Shown here one piece after another: positions 26,991-36,174 of a DNA stretch of 64,000 nt. This stretch comes from Antrihabitans cavernicola. GTDB lineage: Bacteria > Actinomycetota > Actinomycetes > Mycobacteriales > Mycobacteriaceae. The position numbers and the translations under genes are program-made. The notes beneath the pieces are model-generated. The model was not told where the DNA came from, searched no databases, and worked only from the letters and a program-made list of their open reading frames with translations. Position 1 is the first letter of the stretch; each line of letters begins with the position of its first letter. The stretch is taken from assembly GCF_008297975.1 (NCBI RefSeq), contig NZ_VLNY01000010.1:115348-179347 (forward strand), read 5' to 3'.

Positions 26991-27033
26991 GCTTCGGCTT
27001 CCTTCAATTCGTGCTGAACGAGTTTGCGATTGC

Positions 27034-27825
27034 CTACATTCGGGCGTTCTTCGCCGGGTTCTTGTCGAGCTGAATCGACGCGTTCTCGGGCATCGCTGCG
27101 CCCATCGCGGTCAAGCCCGCCTCCAGCGCGTCGCCCTCTGATTCCGTGAGAACTCCGTAGACCGGCGTGATCAGCCGCGCCGTCAGCTCGTCGGCTTGGT
27201 CGAGAACTCGCTGTTCCTCATCCGTTCCGGTCGGAAGGCTCTCCGCCGAGTAGCCGAAAGCCTGCCAGAAGTCCGGGCGCCGAACACCGTGCGCGATCTT
27301 CGGACTCAGGCCCGACGTGACGACCGACATCAGATGCACGCCGCCCTTGAACTCACGTAGAACGGCGATCAGCTGCATTGCGCGCGCAGGAAGATCTTCG
27401 GCAAGCGGCTCAACCGAGAGGCCGGCGTACAGCGCAAGTCCGGCAGGATCAACAGCATTGCTCACCTTTTCGGCCGCATCGCAAAAGGCTTGGAGATTAT
27501 CGACATTCGCGAAATTGCGCCGACCGAACTCGCCGCACACCTCGAAGTACAAGGTACCGGCTTCGCGGGGCGAGAGGCTGCTCCGCTTCTGCGCCGTGAT
27601 CCACATCTTTTCGATCAACCCGGGCTCGAAATAGCCGAACGCTGCCGCCACGACGGACGGTTCGACGTTTCCGAGCACGCCGCCACGGCCCAGGAAGTAC
27701 AGCCGGAAGATGTCGAGCCCGTGCTCCTGCGCAACTGCACCGGTCTCTGGAACGAAGTAGTACGCCGAGCCGAAGGCACCGATTTTGGCGGAGGCAGAGG
27801 ACACGAGATCGGCAGTAGTCGTCAC
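27034..27825 (-). CDS. SCO6745-family protein
   Basis: The 263-residue, mainly helical protein matches the actinobacterial SCO6745 family pattern: FVPETGAVAQEHGLDIFRLY near the start, the aromatic segment LGRGGVLGNVEPSVVAAAFG, and the C-terminal LPTGTDEEQRVLDQADELTA. No biochemical function is known for the family. It precedes the SRPBCC gene on the same strand (43-nt gap) and follows the LysR gene by 9 nt, so all three leftward genes may be one unit. Confidence 0.75.
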   Translation of the reverse strand: MTTTADLVSSASAKIGAFGSAYYFVPETGAVAQEHGLDIFRLYFLGRGGVLGNVEPSVVAAAFGYFEPGLIEKMWITAQKRSSLSPREAGTLYFEVCGEFGRRNFANVDNLQAFCDAAEKVSNAVDPAGLALYAGLSVEPLAEDLPARAMQLIAVLREFKGGVHLMSVVTSGLSPKIAHGVRRPDFWQAFGYSAESLPTGTDEEQRVLDQADELTARLITPVYGVLTESEGDALEAGLTAMGAAMPENASIQLDKNPAKNARM

Positions 27826-27834
27826 AATCGCACC

Positions 27835-28713
27835 CTAGCCGGTCTGTCGGTGTGGCGTCGGCGCGGTCATGAACGCAATCAATTCCTCCACCAAGATCGA
27901 CCGCCCAGCGCCTGATCGAGTCACTGCAGACACCGGAATCCGCAGCCTGCCACCGGCTTCGCGCATACAGGAGATTCCGGTCGCGGGAGTCTCCGCGTAG
28001 ATCACCGTCCACGCGTCCGGATAGCTGATGAGTTCCATGGTCGCCGTGTGATCGCTGGGGATCGGCGCACCGTACATCGGTGTCGCCCCGATCTTCTCGA
28101 AGCTCTCGCGAATGACCTTGTGCAACAACACCTGTTCGAATGCCGGCGGCATCAGCAGCGGATAGTCGGCGAGATCACCGAGATTCACGGTCTCCGACTG
28201 CGCAAGCGGGTGCGTTGCTGCCGTTGCGACTATCAGATCCTCGACCCAGAGTTGCTTCACCTGCAGGTCCGCCCTGTCGATATGGCCTCGGATCAGCGCG
28301 ACATCCGCATCGCCGCTCGCGACCGCGTCGATGCGGTGATGAAAGCTTTTGATCACGAACTCGACTTCGGCGTCCGGATGTCGGGCGCGAATGTCTGCGA
28401 TTGCCGACAGCGATCTTGCCGCGAAGGACATGTTCGCCGCGAGGCGGATTCGGCTTCCGGGGGCCCGCACGGCAGAGTAGATCATCGTCTGCAATCCCAG
28501 CATCTGCTGCGCGAGTGGCAGCAGGCGCAGGCCCGCATCGGTAGGTGTCACCGCCCTCGTCGACCTGTCGAAGAGAGTGGCATCGAGGTCGCGCTCCAAC
28601 CGGGCGATCTGGTGGCTGATCGCCGATTGTGAAATGAAACATCGTTGCGCTGCCCTGCTGAAGCTGAGCTCTTCACTGACGGCGACGAAGTACGTGAGCT
28701 GGCGTAACTCCAT
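27835..28713 (-). CDS. LysR-family transcriptional regulator
   Basis: The 292-residue protein has the standard LysR HTH at residues 1-60 (ELRQLTYFVAVSEELSFSRA, SQSAISHQIARLERDLDATL) and a type 2 periplasmic-binding-like effector domain. It is divergent from the type II NADH dehydrogenase gene, the classic LysR arrangement, and the 119-nt region between contains a dyad with LysR spacing. The effector is unknown. Confidence 0.9.
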   Translation of the reverse strand: MELRQLTYFVAVSEELSFSRAAQRCFISQSAISHQIARLERDLDATLFDRSTRAVTPTDAGLRLLPLAQQMLGLQTMIYSAVRAPGSRIRLAANMSFAARSLSAIADIRARHPDAEVEFVIKSFHHRIDAVASGDADVALIRGHIDRADLQVKQLWVEDLIVATAATHPLAQSETVNLGDLADYPLLMPPAFEQVLLHKVIRESFEKIGATPMYGAPIPSDHTATMELISYPDAWTVIYAETPATGISCMREAGGRLRIPVSAVTRSGAGRSILVEELIAFMTAPTPHRQTG

Positions 28714-28738
28714 GCGACCATCCTATTCATGAGCGAAG

Positions 28739-28755
28739 CAGATAAGTGCTATCTG
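28739..28755. promoter_or_regulatory. CAGATA-N5-TATCTG dyad, candidate LysR site
   Basis: A 17-bp inverted repeat with AT-containing arms, 26 nt upstream of the lysR start and 78 nt upstream of the divergent ndh-like gene. Confidence 0.45.
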
Positions 28756-28832
28756 AATAATGCGCTTGTCAAAGACTTCTTTCGCTACTTGTATGGGTAT
28801 TGGTTATAAGTCATAGAAAGGGGTGGCTCGTC

Positions 28833-30113
28833 ATGGACGCCACGGAAGTAGTGATCGTCGGTTCGGGATTCGGTGGGCTCGCGGCTGCCAAGCAGCTGTC
28901 CAAATCGGATATCCCCTACGTCCTGATCTCCAGCACCCCTGAACACCTCTTTCAGCCGCTGCTCTACCAGGTGGCGACCGGCGTCCTGGAGGCTCACGAG
29001 ATCGCGCCGAACATCGCGAAGGTCCTCCGGCGCCGCGACGAGGCCGACGTACGCGTCGGAAATGTCGTCGACGTCGACGCGGATCGCCGTGTGGTCACCT
29101 ACGCGGCGGACGGCGTCAAACACTGCGTGCAGTACAAGCACCTCATCGCGGCAACCGGCGCATCGCAGGCGTACTTCGGCCACGACGAGTTCCAGGAACA
29201 CAGCTACGCGCTGAAGACTATCGACGACGCGAAGAAGCTGCGTACCCAGATCAAGTCGGTATTCGCGCAGGCCTCGTCGACGGGCGACCAGGAACTACGT
29301 CGGAAACTGCTCAGCTTTGTCGTCGTCGGCGCGGGCGCAACAGGCGTCGAGGTTGCAGGGCAGATCAAGGAACTTGCGAAACGGTACTTCCACCAAGAAG
29401 TTTCGGTTCACCTGGTGGAGGGCGCCGATGAAGTGCTGCCGCCGTTCGGCGGGCGGCTCTCGGAATACTCCAAACAATCGCTCGAACGCATCGGCGTCGA
29501 TGTGCAATTGGAAACGTTCGTGACGGCGATGGACGCCGACGGTGTCACGGTAAAGAGCAAGGACGGCACGTCCAGGGATATTGCCGCAGCGACCGTCGTG
29601 TGGTCGGCGGGGGTTCAAGCGGGCGGATTCGCTCGTGTGCTCGCCGACGCAACCGGATGCGAGACGGATCGGGCAGGACGGTTGCTCATCAACCGCGACC
29701 TCACCGTCGGCGGTTACGCGAACATCTTCGCCGTAGGCGACATGACATCGCTGTTGGGCTATCCCGGTCAATCTCCGGTCGCGATGCAGGAAGCACGGCA
29801 CGCGGCCGACATCATCCGGCGCAAGAAGAACCCGGGAGCCCGATTCACCTACTGGGACAAGGGCAGCATGTCTGTCATCACGCGATTCAGCGCAGTCGCC
29901 AAGGTGAACAAGTGGATCCAGTTCAAGGGCTTCGTCGCGTGGCTGGCGTGGCTCGGAGTCCACCTGTTCTACCTCGTCGGATTCCGGAATCGCTTCGCGG
30001 CAGTTGCATCGTGGCTGGTCGCGTTCATCGGGACCAAGCGACCAGGTTTCGCGGAATTGGACGACAAGGCAGGTCGAGCCTCAGACAGCTACGACGAGCG
30101 GCTGGCTAGCTAG
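28833..30113 (+). CDS. Type II NADH:quinone dehydrogenase
   Basis: The 426-residue flavoprotein has an FAD motif (VVIVGSGFGGLAAAKQL), an NADH motif (FVVVGAGATGVEVAGQIKEL), the second FAD segment (NIFAVGDMTSLLG) and the amphipathic C-terminal membrane segment (FKGFVAWLAWLGVHLFYLVG) by which NDH-2 enzymes attach to the membrane. It passes electrons from NADH to menaquinone without proton pumping. GAAAGGGG precedes the ATG at 28833. It is likely controlled by the divergent LysR protein. Confidence 0.93.
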   Translation: MDATEVVIVGSGFGGLAAAKQLSKSDIPYVLISSTPEHLFQPLLYQVATGVLEAHEIAPNIAKVLRRRDEADVRVGNVVDVDADRRVVTYAADGVKHCVQYKHLIAATGASQAYFGHDEFQEHSYALKTIDDAKKLRTQIKSVFAQASSTGDQELRRKLLSFVVVGAGATGVEVAGQIKELAKRYFHQEVSVHLVEGADEVLPPFGGRLSEYSKQSLERIGVDVQLETFVTAMDADGVTVKSKDGTSRDIAAATVVWSAGVQAGGFARVLADATGCETDRAGRLLINRDLTVGGYANIFAVGDMTSLLGYPGQSPVAMQEARHAADIIRRKKNPGARFTYWDKGSMSVITRFSAVAKVNKWIQFKGFVAWLAWLGVHLFYLVGFRNRFAAVASWLVAFIGTKRPGFAELDDKAGRASDSYDERLAS

Positions 30114-30178
30114 CGCGAGGTCCAGTGCCGATCGGCGAATCGGTAGCGAGAGTTCGACCGGTGTGCCACGCTCGGGGT

Positions 30179-30358
30179 ATGTCTGATTCGGATGGTCTCG
30201 ACTGGTGGTATTGCGTCAAGCATCAGAAGCCCGAACACGGAAACGTCTGCGGCACGCGGGATCGCCTCGGTCCGTTCCCTGACGAAGCGACCGCGGCGCG
30301 CGCGCCGGAAATCGCCAGGGAGCGAACCCGTATCGCAGACGAATACGACGCCCAGTAG
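30179..30358 (+). CDS. Small conserved actinobacterial protein (59 aa)
   Basis: The protein begins with LDWWYCVKHQKPEHGNVCGT and continues DRLGPFPDEATAARAPEIA. The Trp-Trp-Tyr-Cys...Cys pattern with DRLGP and a following amphipathic helix recurs in short actinobacterial proteins of unknown function. The paired Cys may bind a metal. It sits between the NDH-2 gene and the convergent hydrolase. Confidence 0.6.
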   Translation: MSDSDGLDWWYCVKHQKPEHGNVCGTRDRLGPFPDEATAARAPEIARERTRIADEYDAQ

Positions 30359-30363
30359 AGCGA

Positions 30364-31230
30364 TCAGGCGCCGAGGAACGGTGCGAGCGCGGCAGCGACG
30401 GCTGTCGGGTTTTCCACGTGCGGGTAATGGCCGGTCGCCGGATCATCATCGAGCACAACGATCTTCGCCTGCGGCAGCCGTTCCCGCAGGCGCGGCAACA
30501 CGTGTCTGCCACTGATCGGATCGACCGGCCCCCACACGAAGAGTGTCGGACCCGGGTACGACTCGTGTGCGTGCTGCCATCGTTGCGCGTTGGCCTTGCG
30601 TTCGCCGATGTAGCGCATCAACGGGTGCTGGACGCGAATGCCGTCGTTGCTGCTGGTCGACCGCCACATTTCGTGGAAGTCCTCGTCGGAGATCGGTCGC
30701 CCCAAGGTCTTCCGCAATGATGCCCGGTACGACGTCTCAGTCATGCCACGGACGAGAATCGAGCCGATCGGGCTGAGAATCACCCGCTGAATCAGTAAGG
30801 GCCGGTACAGGTCCGAATACAGGCCGCCGTTCAGCCAGGCCATGCGTGAGACACGGGCCGAGTCGCGAGCGAGCAGTTCCTGAGCAACGCTGACGCCATA
30901 GTCATGCGCAACGAGGGCAGTACCGGTGATGCCCAGATGCGTCCACAGCGATTCGACGATCGTCGCTTGCTCGGCGATTCGATAGTCGTGGCCTTGCGGC
31001 TTGTCGGACGCACCGAAACCCAGGAGATCGAGCGTCGTGACCCGGCAACCGGCTTCGACCAACGCCGGCACGATCGGCTCCCAATCGTGCGAGGACGTCG
31101 GAAAGCCATGCACCAACGTCACGGGACGCCCGTCGACCGGACCGTCCTGCCGGTAGAACACCCGGTGCCCTGTCAGCGTCGCGTGCTCGCCGCCCGCGAT
31201 CCATTCATCCAATGACGACAACATCCGCAC
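30364..31230 (-). CDS. Alpha/beta hydrolase with Asp nucleophile (haloalkane dehalogenase/epoxide hydrolase-like)
   Basis: The 288-residue protein has the oxyanion motif HGFPTSSHDW, an Asp rather than Ser in the nucleophile elbow (VAHDYGVS, Asp110), an acid in GPVDPISGRH and the catalytic His in TGHYPHVENP. Asp nucleophiles are used by haloalkane dehalogenases and epoxide hydrolases, so cleavage of a carbon-halogen or epoxide bond is possible; the cap residues do not settle which. Confidence 0.83.
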   Translation of the reverse strand: MRMLSSLDEWIAGGEHATLTGHRVFYRQDGPVDGRPVTLVHGFPTSSHDWEPIVPALVEAGCRVTTLDLLGFGASDKPQGHDYRIAEQATIVESLWTHLGITGTALVAHDYGVSVAQELLARDSARVSRMAWLNGGLYSDLYRPLLIQRVILSPIGSILVRGMTETSYRASLRKTLGRPISDEDFHEMWRSTSSNDGIRVQHPLMRYIGERKANAQRWQHAHESYPGPTLFVWGPVDPISGRHVLPRLRERLPQAKIVVLDDDPATGHYPHVENPTAVAAALAPFLGA

Positions 31231-31264
31231 TCCCCCATTGTGGTCTCGAGCAGGAGACTTCCAG

Positions 31265-31948
31265 TTACCGGGCCAGGCTTTCCGAGTCCAGCGTGAGTGC
31301 CCGCTCCAGACCGTCGAGAATCAACTCCAAGCCGAACCCGAACTCGTCGCTGTAGCTGTAACCAGGCTTCAGCACGTGCTCGACCGTGAGCTCGGTGAGA
31401 TGCGGATACTCGCCCGACGAAAACTGCGCCATGATCGCTGCCGCGACGTCCGCGGCTTCCTCTCCGGTATCGAACGGTAGCGCAACCTCTTGCATCGCAA
31501 AGCCGTAGATGTAGCTGTCCAAGGCCGAGAAAGCATGCGCAGCAAGGACTACCGAGAAGTCGGCATCGCGCAGGGTGCCGATCACGGCGTCGTGATGTTT
31601 CAGCGTTGCTACTCCAGGTGTGGTGCGGGTTTCCATCAACGCCGTCGCCCACGGGTGGCGCAGCATCGCATTGCGCATCGAAAAAGCGCGCGCTCGCATT
31701 TGCGCCTTCCAACCACCATCGCCGTTCGGTAACTCGACCTCGGCAAAGACAGCATCGATCATACCGTCGAGTAGGTCGACCTTGTTGGAGACGTGGTTGT
31801 ACAACGACATCGCCTCCACGCTCAGCGACTCACCTAGTTTGCGCATGGTGAGGGTGTCGATCCCGTTCGCATCGGCCAGAGCGACGCCTGCTGCGACGAC
31901 TTTCGCGCGGTTCAGTCTGACCCGCGCTTCTGGCTGCTGCCCCGCCAT
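31265..31948 (-). CDS. TetR-family regulator
   Basis: The 227-residue protein has an N-terminal TetR helix-turn-helix ([40 protein letters not shown]) and a larger C-terminal ligand domain of the tetracycline-repressor type. It is divergent from an alcohol dehydrogenase-like gene; the 82 bp between them contains a very regular nested palindrome. The ATG at 31948 ([11 protein letters not shown]) is used. Confidence 0.87.
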   Translation of the reverse strand: MAGQQPEARVRLNRAKVVAAGVALADANGIDTLTMRKLGESLSVEAMSLYNHVSNKVDLLDGMIDAVFAEVELPNGDGGWKAQMRARAFSMRNAMLRHPWATALMETRTTPGVATLKHHDAVIGTLRDADFSVVLAAHAFSALDSYIYGFAMQEVALPFDTGEEAADVAAAIMAQFSSGEYPHLTELTVEHVLKPGYSYSDEFGFGLELILDGLERALTLDSESLAR

Positions 31949-31967
31949 ACCCACTCCCTTCGACGCC

Positions 31968-32010
31968 TTGACAGAACTTACATCGTAAGTGGCATACTTA
32001 CGATGTAAGT
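31968..32010. promoter_or_regulatory. Nested TetR operators overlapping the promoter
   Basis: ACTTACATCGTAAGT (31976-31990) and ACTTACGATGTAAGT (31996-32010) are 15-bp inverted repeats separated by GGCAT, and each arm is itself an ACTTAC-N3-GTAAGT palindrome. A -35 TTGACA (31968-31973) lies just upstream and a possible CATACT lies within, so binding would block transcription of the alcohol dehydrogenase gene. Confidence 0.7.
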
Positions 32011-32030
32011 AAGAATCGAAGGAGCCCGCC

Positions 32031-33050
32031 ATGGACGCACAGCCCGCACTTCCGATCGACATATCGCAGGTCACGACCATGCAGGCGATGGTGCACGACG
32101 AATACGGAGAAGCCGAAGACGTTCTCCGACTCGAGCGCGTCGAGCGTCCGAGCGTGGGCGACGACGAGTTTCTGATCCGCGTGCACACCGCCGGTGTGGA
32201 CCGCGGCGCCTGGCATCTCATGGCAGGACTTCCCTACCCCGTCCGGTTGGCGGGTTACGGGGTGTGCCGTCCACGGACGCGGATCCGTGGACGCGAAGTC
32301 GCCGGGATCGTCGCCGCGACGGGCCGGAACGTGACGGACTTTCGTGTCGGCGACAAGGTGTTCGGCATCGCCGAAGGATGTTTCGCCGAATATGCCGTCG
32401 GCACAGCGGACACAGTTGTGCGCATGCCGGCATCGCTGAGCTTCGAACAGGCTGCAGCACTACCGATTTCCGGAATCACAGCCCTGCAAGCCGTGCGGGG
32501 CCGCGGGCAGGTCGCGAGTGGTCAGAGCGTGCTGATCATCGGAGCATCCGGGGGCGTCGGGACCTACGCCGTGCAGATCGCCAAAGCGCTCGGGGCCACG
32601 GTGACGGGCGTGTGCAGCGCGTCGAAGGTGGACCTGGTCCGGTCGATCGGTGCCGATCACGTCATCGACTACACCGAATCTGACATCGACACGAACAGCC
32701 ACTACGACGTCATTGTCGACACGGGCGGCAATCGAGCGTTGCGACAGCTCCGGACCGCGTTGGATCAACACGGCACTCTGGTGATAGTCGGCAGCGAAAC
32801 GAGCGGGCGGATCCTCGGCGGAACCGATCGCCAGCTGCGCGCATTGATGCTGTCTCCGTTCGTATCTCAGAAACTGACGACGCTGATCGCGTCGGAGAAG
32901 GCTACCGAACTTGCGGCGCTCGTCGACCTCGTCGAGTCCGGCTCGATCATGCCGGTCGTCGACAGAGCGTTTCCACTGCCGGACACGGTGGCAGCCATCG
33001 CACATATGCGAGATGGACGCGCGCGCGGAAAAGTTGTAGTCACGGTCTGA
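32031..33050 (+). CDS. NAD(P)-dependent MDR alcohol dehydrogenase/quinone oxidoreductase
   Basis: The 339-residue medium-chain reductase has an N-terminal GroES-like part ([17 protein letters not shown]), the cofactor motif [20 protein letters not shown] and a C-terminal [20 protein letters not shown] segment. Zinc ligands are not evident. AAGGAG is 7-8 nt before the ATG. It is controlled in all likelihood by the divergent TetR protein. Confidence 0.87.
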   Translation: MDAQPALPIDISQVTTMQAMVHDEYGEAEDVLRLERVERPSVGDDEFLIRVHTAGVDRGAWHLMAGLPYPVRLAGYGVCRPRTRIRGREVAGIVAATGRNVTDFRVGDKVFGIAEGCFAEYAVGTADTVVRMPASLSFEQAAALPISGITALQAVRGRGQVASGQSVLIIGASGGVGTYAVQIAKALGATVTGVCSASKVDLVRSIGADHVIDYTESDIDTNSHYDVIVDTGGNRALRQLRTALDQHGTLVIVGSETSGRILGGTDRQLRALMLSPFVSQKLTTLIASEKATELAALVDLVESGSIMPVVDRAFPLPDTVAAIAHMRDGRARGKVVVTV

Positions 33051-33071
33051 GGTCCTCGGCACACTGGAGAC

Positions 33072-33737
33072 ATGACCACACCTGACTGGAGCGACGTCGA
33101 CCGATTCATCGTCGAAACGGTGCTCGAGAACGACGAAACACTGAACTCGGCATTGCAGGACAACGCGACCGCGGGCCTACCCGCGATCGACGTATCGCCC
33201 GCTCAAGGAAAGTTCCTGCACTTGCTCGCGCGATCCGTGCGGGCCCGCGAGGTTCTGGAGATCGGCACGCTCGGTGGCTACAGCACCATCTGGTTGGCGC
33301 GCGCGGTGGGGCCGAAGGGTTCGGTGTGCACGCTCGAATACAAGCCGGAGCATGCAACTGTGGCGCGCGCCAACCTCGACCGAGCAGGCATCGGCGACCG
33401 GGTGACAATCGAAGTCGGGGCGGCGCTGGATACCTTGCCCAAGGTGGCAGAGCGCGGCGATATCTTCGATCTGGTCTTCATCGACGCCGACAAGGAGAAC
33501 AACTCCAACTACGTCCAGTGGGCCCTTCGATTGACCCGCCCAGGCTCGGTGATCGTGGTGGACAACGTGGTTCGGGCCGGTGGCGTAGCCGACGCGAACG
33601 CCACCGAGTCCCGAGTGGTCGCGAGCCGAGAACTGCTGCAGATGCTCGGCAACGAACCCCGCCTCGATTCGACGGTGCTGCAGACGGTTGGATCGAAGGG
33701 ATGGGACGGTTTCGTATTCGCACTCGTTCAGGAGTAG
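33072..33737 (+). CDS. Class I O-methyltransferase (CCoAOMT-like)
   Basis: The 221-residue protein has the SAM motif VLEIGTLGGYSTIWLARAVG, the metal-site acidic segment FIDADKENNSNYVQWALRL and VVDNVVRAGG, typical of small bacterial O-methyltransferases related to catechol and caffeoyl-CoA methyltransferases. It probably methylates a catechol-like hydroxyl with a divalent metal. It follows the dehydrogenase by 21 nt and its stop region carries the ribosome binding site of the next gene. Confidence 0.88.
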   Translation: MTTPDWSDVDRFIVETVLENDETLNSALQDNATAGLPAIDVSPAQGKFLHLLARSVRAREVLEIGTLGGYSTIWLARAVGPKGSVCTLEYKPEHATVARANLDRAGIGDRVTIEVGAALDTLPKVAERGDIFDLVFIDADKENNSNYVQWALRLTRPGSVIVVDNVVRAGGVADANATESRVVASRELLQMLGNEPRLDSTVLQTVGSKGWDGFVFALVQE

Positions 33738-33741
33738 CACT

Positions 33742-34797
33742 GTGACCCGATTGCACGACGTCTCGAAGCGCGCATTCGCCAGTGATAATCACGCGGGAGC
33801 GCACCCGGAGATGCTGCAAGCCATCGTGGACGCCAACGGTGGACACCAAAGCGCTTACGGTGCGGACGATTACACAGCGCGCTTACGCGAGGTCATGAAG
33901 ACGCAGTTCGGCGAGCGCACCGAAGTGTTCCCCGTTTTCAACGGTACCGGCGCTAACGTGACGGCACTGACGGCATTGCTCCCCCGTTGGGGCGGCGTCG
34001 TCTGTGCGAGGACCGCGCACTTGGAGAACGACGAGGGCGGCGCACCCGAGCGAATGACGGGACTCAAGCTGCTCACAGTCGACACCCCGGACGGCAAGCT
34101 CACGCCCGATCTCATCGATCGGCAGGCGTGGGGTTGGGGCGACGAACATCGCGCGCAGCCACTTGCTGTGAGCATCACCGAATCCACCGAGCTCGGCACG
34201 ATTTACACCGTCGACGAGATTCGCTCGATTGCCGACCACGCTCACCATCTCGGGATGAAAGTCCATATGGACGGGGCCAGGATCTCCAATGCGGCTGCTG
34301 CACTCGGTGTCTCGGTGCGCGCGTTGACGAGCGATGCCGGTGTGGACATCCTCAGCTTCGGCGGCACCAAGAACGGCATGCTCTACGGCGAAGCGATCGT
34401 CGTCTTGGACCCCGCTGCCGCTGATGGCCTGAAGTTCCTGCGGAAGATGACCATGCAACTCGCGTCGAAGATGCGATTCGTATCGGCACAGTTGTTGGCA
34501 TTGTTGGCCGACGATCTGCACCTTCGATCGGCGGCGCACGCCAATGCCATGGCCGCACGGCTGCGTTCCGCACTGGTAGCTGCCGAACCCGTCGGACTGA
34601 CATTCACCCAGCCGACCGAAGCCAACGCGGTGTTCGCATCGCTGTCCAACGAAGCCGCCGATCGCATTCGAAGCAAGTTCGCCTTCTACGACTGGGACCG
34701 CGCCGCAGGCCAGGTGCGGTGGATGTGCGCGTTCGATACCACCGAAGACGACGTGGACGCGTTCGCAGCGGCGATCATCGAAGAGCTGTCCGGCTAG
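33742..34797 (+). CDS. Threonine aldolase-family PLP lyase
   Basis: The 351-residue fold-type I PLP enzyme has the cofactor Asp in VHMDGARISNAA (Asp177) and the Schiff-base Lys in LSFGGTKNGMLYGE (Lys210). Early HxGxHP-type SDNHAGAHPEML is the substrate-loop signature of low-specificity threonine aldolases, which split threonine to glycine and acetaldehyde. The GTG start (33742) uses the AGGAG that lies within the end of the O-methyltransferase gene. Confidence 0.87.
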   Translation: MTRLHDVSKRAFASDNHAGAHPEMLQAIVDANGGHQSAYGADDYTARLREVMKTQFGERTEVFPVFNGTGANVTALTALLPRWGGVVCARTAHLENDEGGAPERMTGLKLLTVDTPDGKLTPDLIDRQAWGWGDEHRAQPLAVSITESTELGTIYTVDEIRSIADHAHHLGMKVHMDGARISNAAAALGVSVRALTSDAGVDILSFGGTKNGMLYGEAIVVLDPAAADGLKFLRKMTMQLASKMRFVSAQLLALLADDLHLRSAAHANAMAARLRSALVAAEPVGLTFTQPTEANAVFASLSNEAADRIRSKFAFYDWDRAAGQVRWMCAFDTTEDDVDAFAAAIIEELSG

Positions 34798-34812
34798 GTG
34801 AGCCGGTTCAAT

Positions 34813-35370
34813 TCAGCGAACTCGATACCGCAGATACACGACGCCGTTGGTGAACCGGTGCTCGTCGAGCAGTTCCAGCTCCAACCGGACGTCGTCGGGT
34901 AGATAGGGCGTGCCACCGCCGACGATGTGCGGCGTGACGTACATATGAAACTCGTCGACGATGCCCGCTCGTATCGCGTGGGCAGCCAGAGCGGCGCCGC
35001 CGACGCCGACATCGCGGTCGGCTGCGTCTGTCGAGCGGCGGACTTCGGCGGGGTCGAACGATCGCTCCAGTCTGGTCCGCTCGGTCGATACGGCCTCGAG
35101 GGTGGTCGAGTAGACAATCTTGTCGGCTGCCTGCCAGATTTCGGTGAAGTCCCGGGTGACCGCCGACTGCCCGGCAAGGGTGTGCGCCGTTTCCCAATAG
35201 CGCATCACCTCGTACATCCGTCGGCCGTAGAGATAGGTGCCGATGGAAGCTTCGCGGTCGTTGACGAAGGCGTGCACCTCGTCGTCGGGAGCACTCCAGT
35301 CGAACTTACCGTCTTTGTCCGCTATGTACCCATCGACGGACATGATGCCCGTATAGACCAGCTGCGCCAT
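34813..35370 (-). CDS. Dihydrofolate reductase-family protein (RibD C-terminal-like)
   Basis: The 185-residue protein begins QLVYTGIMSVDGYIADKDGK and has the YGRRMYEVMRYW, VGGAALAAHAIRAGIVDEFH and TPHIVGGGTPYLP segments of the DHFR/RibD family. These proteins bind NADPH; the substrate of most actinobacterial members is unknown. It is the intact relative of the gutted gene at 5027-5349. Confidence 0.88.
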   Translation of the reverse strand: MAQLVYTGIMSVDGYIADKDGKFDWSAPDDEVHAFVNDREASIGTYLYGRRMYEVMRYWETAHTLAGQSAVTRDFTEIWQAADKIVYSTTLEAVSTERTRLERSFDPAEVRRSTDAADRDVGVGGAALAAHAIRAGIVDEFHMYVTPHIVGGGTPYLPDDVRLELELLDEHRFTNGVVYLRYRVR

Positions 35371-35409
35371 CGCGTTACCTCCGCTCGCTCACAGCGTGTA
35401 CTCAGCCTG

Positions 35410-36165
35410 ATGCACTACGATCTCTTCGTCCGGCGATTTCCGCTCTTGGTTCGAAATTATTTGAATCACCTGCGATCAAGGCATGCATTTCGCAACGATC
35501 GATCAGGGAGCGGTTCCATCACACACAACCTTCGCCATGGTGTCGCAGGTCTCGCATGGGTGCTGTCGTTCGCGTACCTCTTCGCTGAGGTCTTCACCGC
35601 AGCCGCGTGGAAAACGCCGTACAGCTTCGCGCACGATTCGATCAGCTCGCTGGGCGTGACCACGTGCGAGGCCGGCAGCTGTTCACCGCTGCACGACGTG
35701 ATGAATTTTTCCTTCATCGCACTGGGCATCGTGACTTTTCTAGGCGCCCTGCTCCTGAGCCGTCACATTCCGAGCGTTGTCGGCAAGCGTTGGATTCTGG
35801 TGCTTGCCGCCCTGATCGCGGCGAGCACGGCCGCCACCGGCATCTTCCCCGCCAACGACGGCACGATCGTCCACTGGTCGGCAGTGCTGCCCGGATTCGT
35901 CGCCCGACATGTGGTTCTCGTCATCATCGCGTGGCACTTCTGGAACCACAATCGCTGGGTCGCAGTGTGGTCTGCACTATGCGCGATCACCGGAATCACC
36001 GGCGGTGTTCTGCTGCTCGCGAAGACTCTGCAGTTCGGCACCGGCGAACGGCTTGCGTTGTACCCACTCCCGCTATGGATGGCGGTCACCGGCGCCGCAG
36101 TGCTCGTCGCCTTGCTGCGCCGAACTCTCCTCAAGTCGTTTGGACCATTCGCGCTGCCTGCATGA
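35410..36165 (+). CDS. DUF998-family membrane protein
   Basis: The protein has six to seven membrane helices with the DUF998 pattern: AAAWKTPYSFAHDSISSLGV in the first loop, CEAGSCSPLHDVMNFSFIAL, then TGIFPANDGTIVHWSAVLPG. DUF998 proteins have no assigned reaction. The start is uncertain. The ATG at 35410 (251 residues) is the first clear one but adds about 35 residues that are not family-like; translation may begin nearer nt 35500 from a non-ATG codon. Confidence 0.7.
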   Translation: MHYDLFVRRFPLLVRNYLNHLRSRHAFRNDRSGSGSITHNLRHGVAGLAWVLSFAYLFAEVFTAAAWKTPYSFAHDSISSLGVTTCEAGSCSPLHDVMNFSFIALGIVTFLGALLLSRHIPSVVGKRWILVLAALIAASTAATGIFPANDGTIVHWSAVLPGFVARHVVLVIIAWHFWNHNRWVAVWSALCAITGITGGVLLLAKTLQFGTGERLALYPLPLWMAVTGAAVLVALLRRTLLKSFGPFALPA

Positions 36166-36174
36166 CGTGATCGG

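Noticed and set aside
34813..35370. Long frame on the plus strand running from 34927 into the DUF998 gene
   Set aside because: The part before 35410 is antisense to a clear DHFR-family gene.
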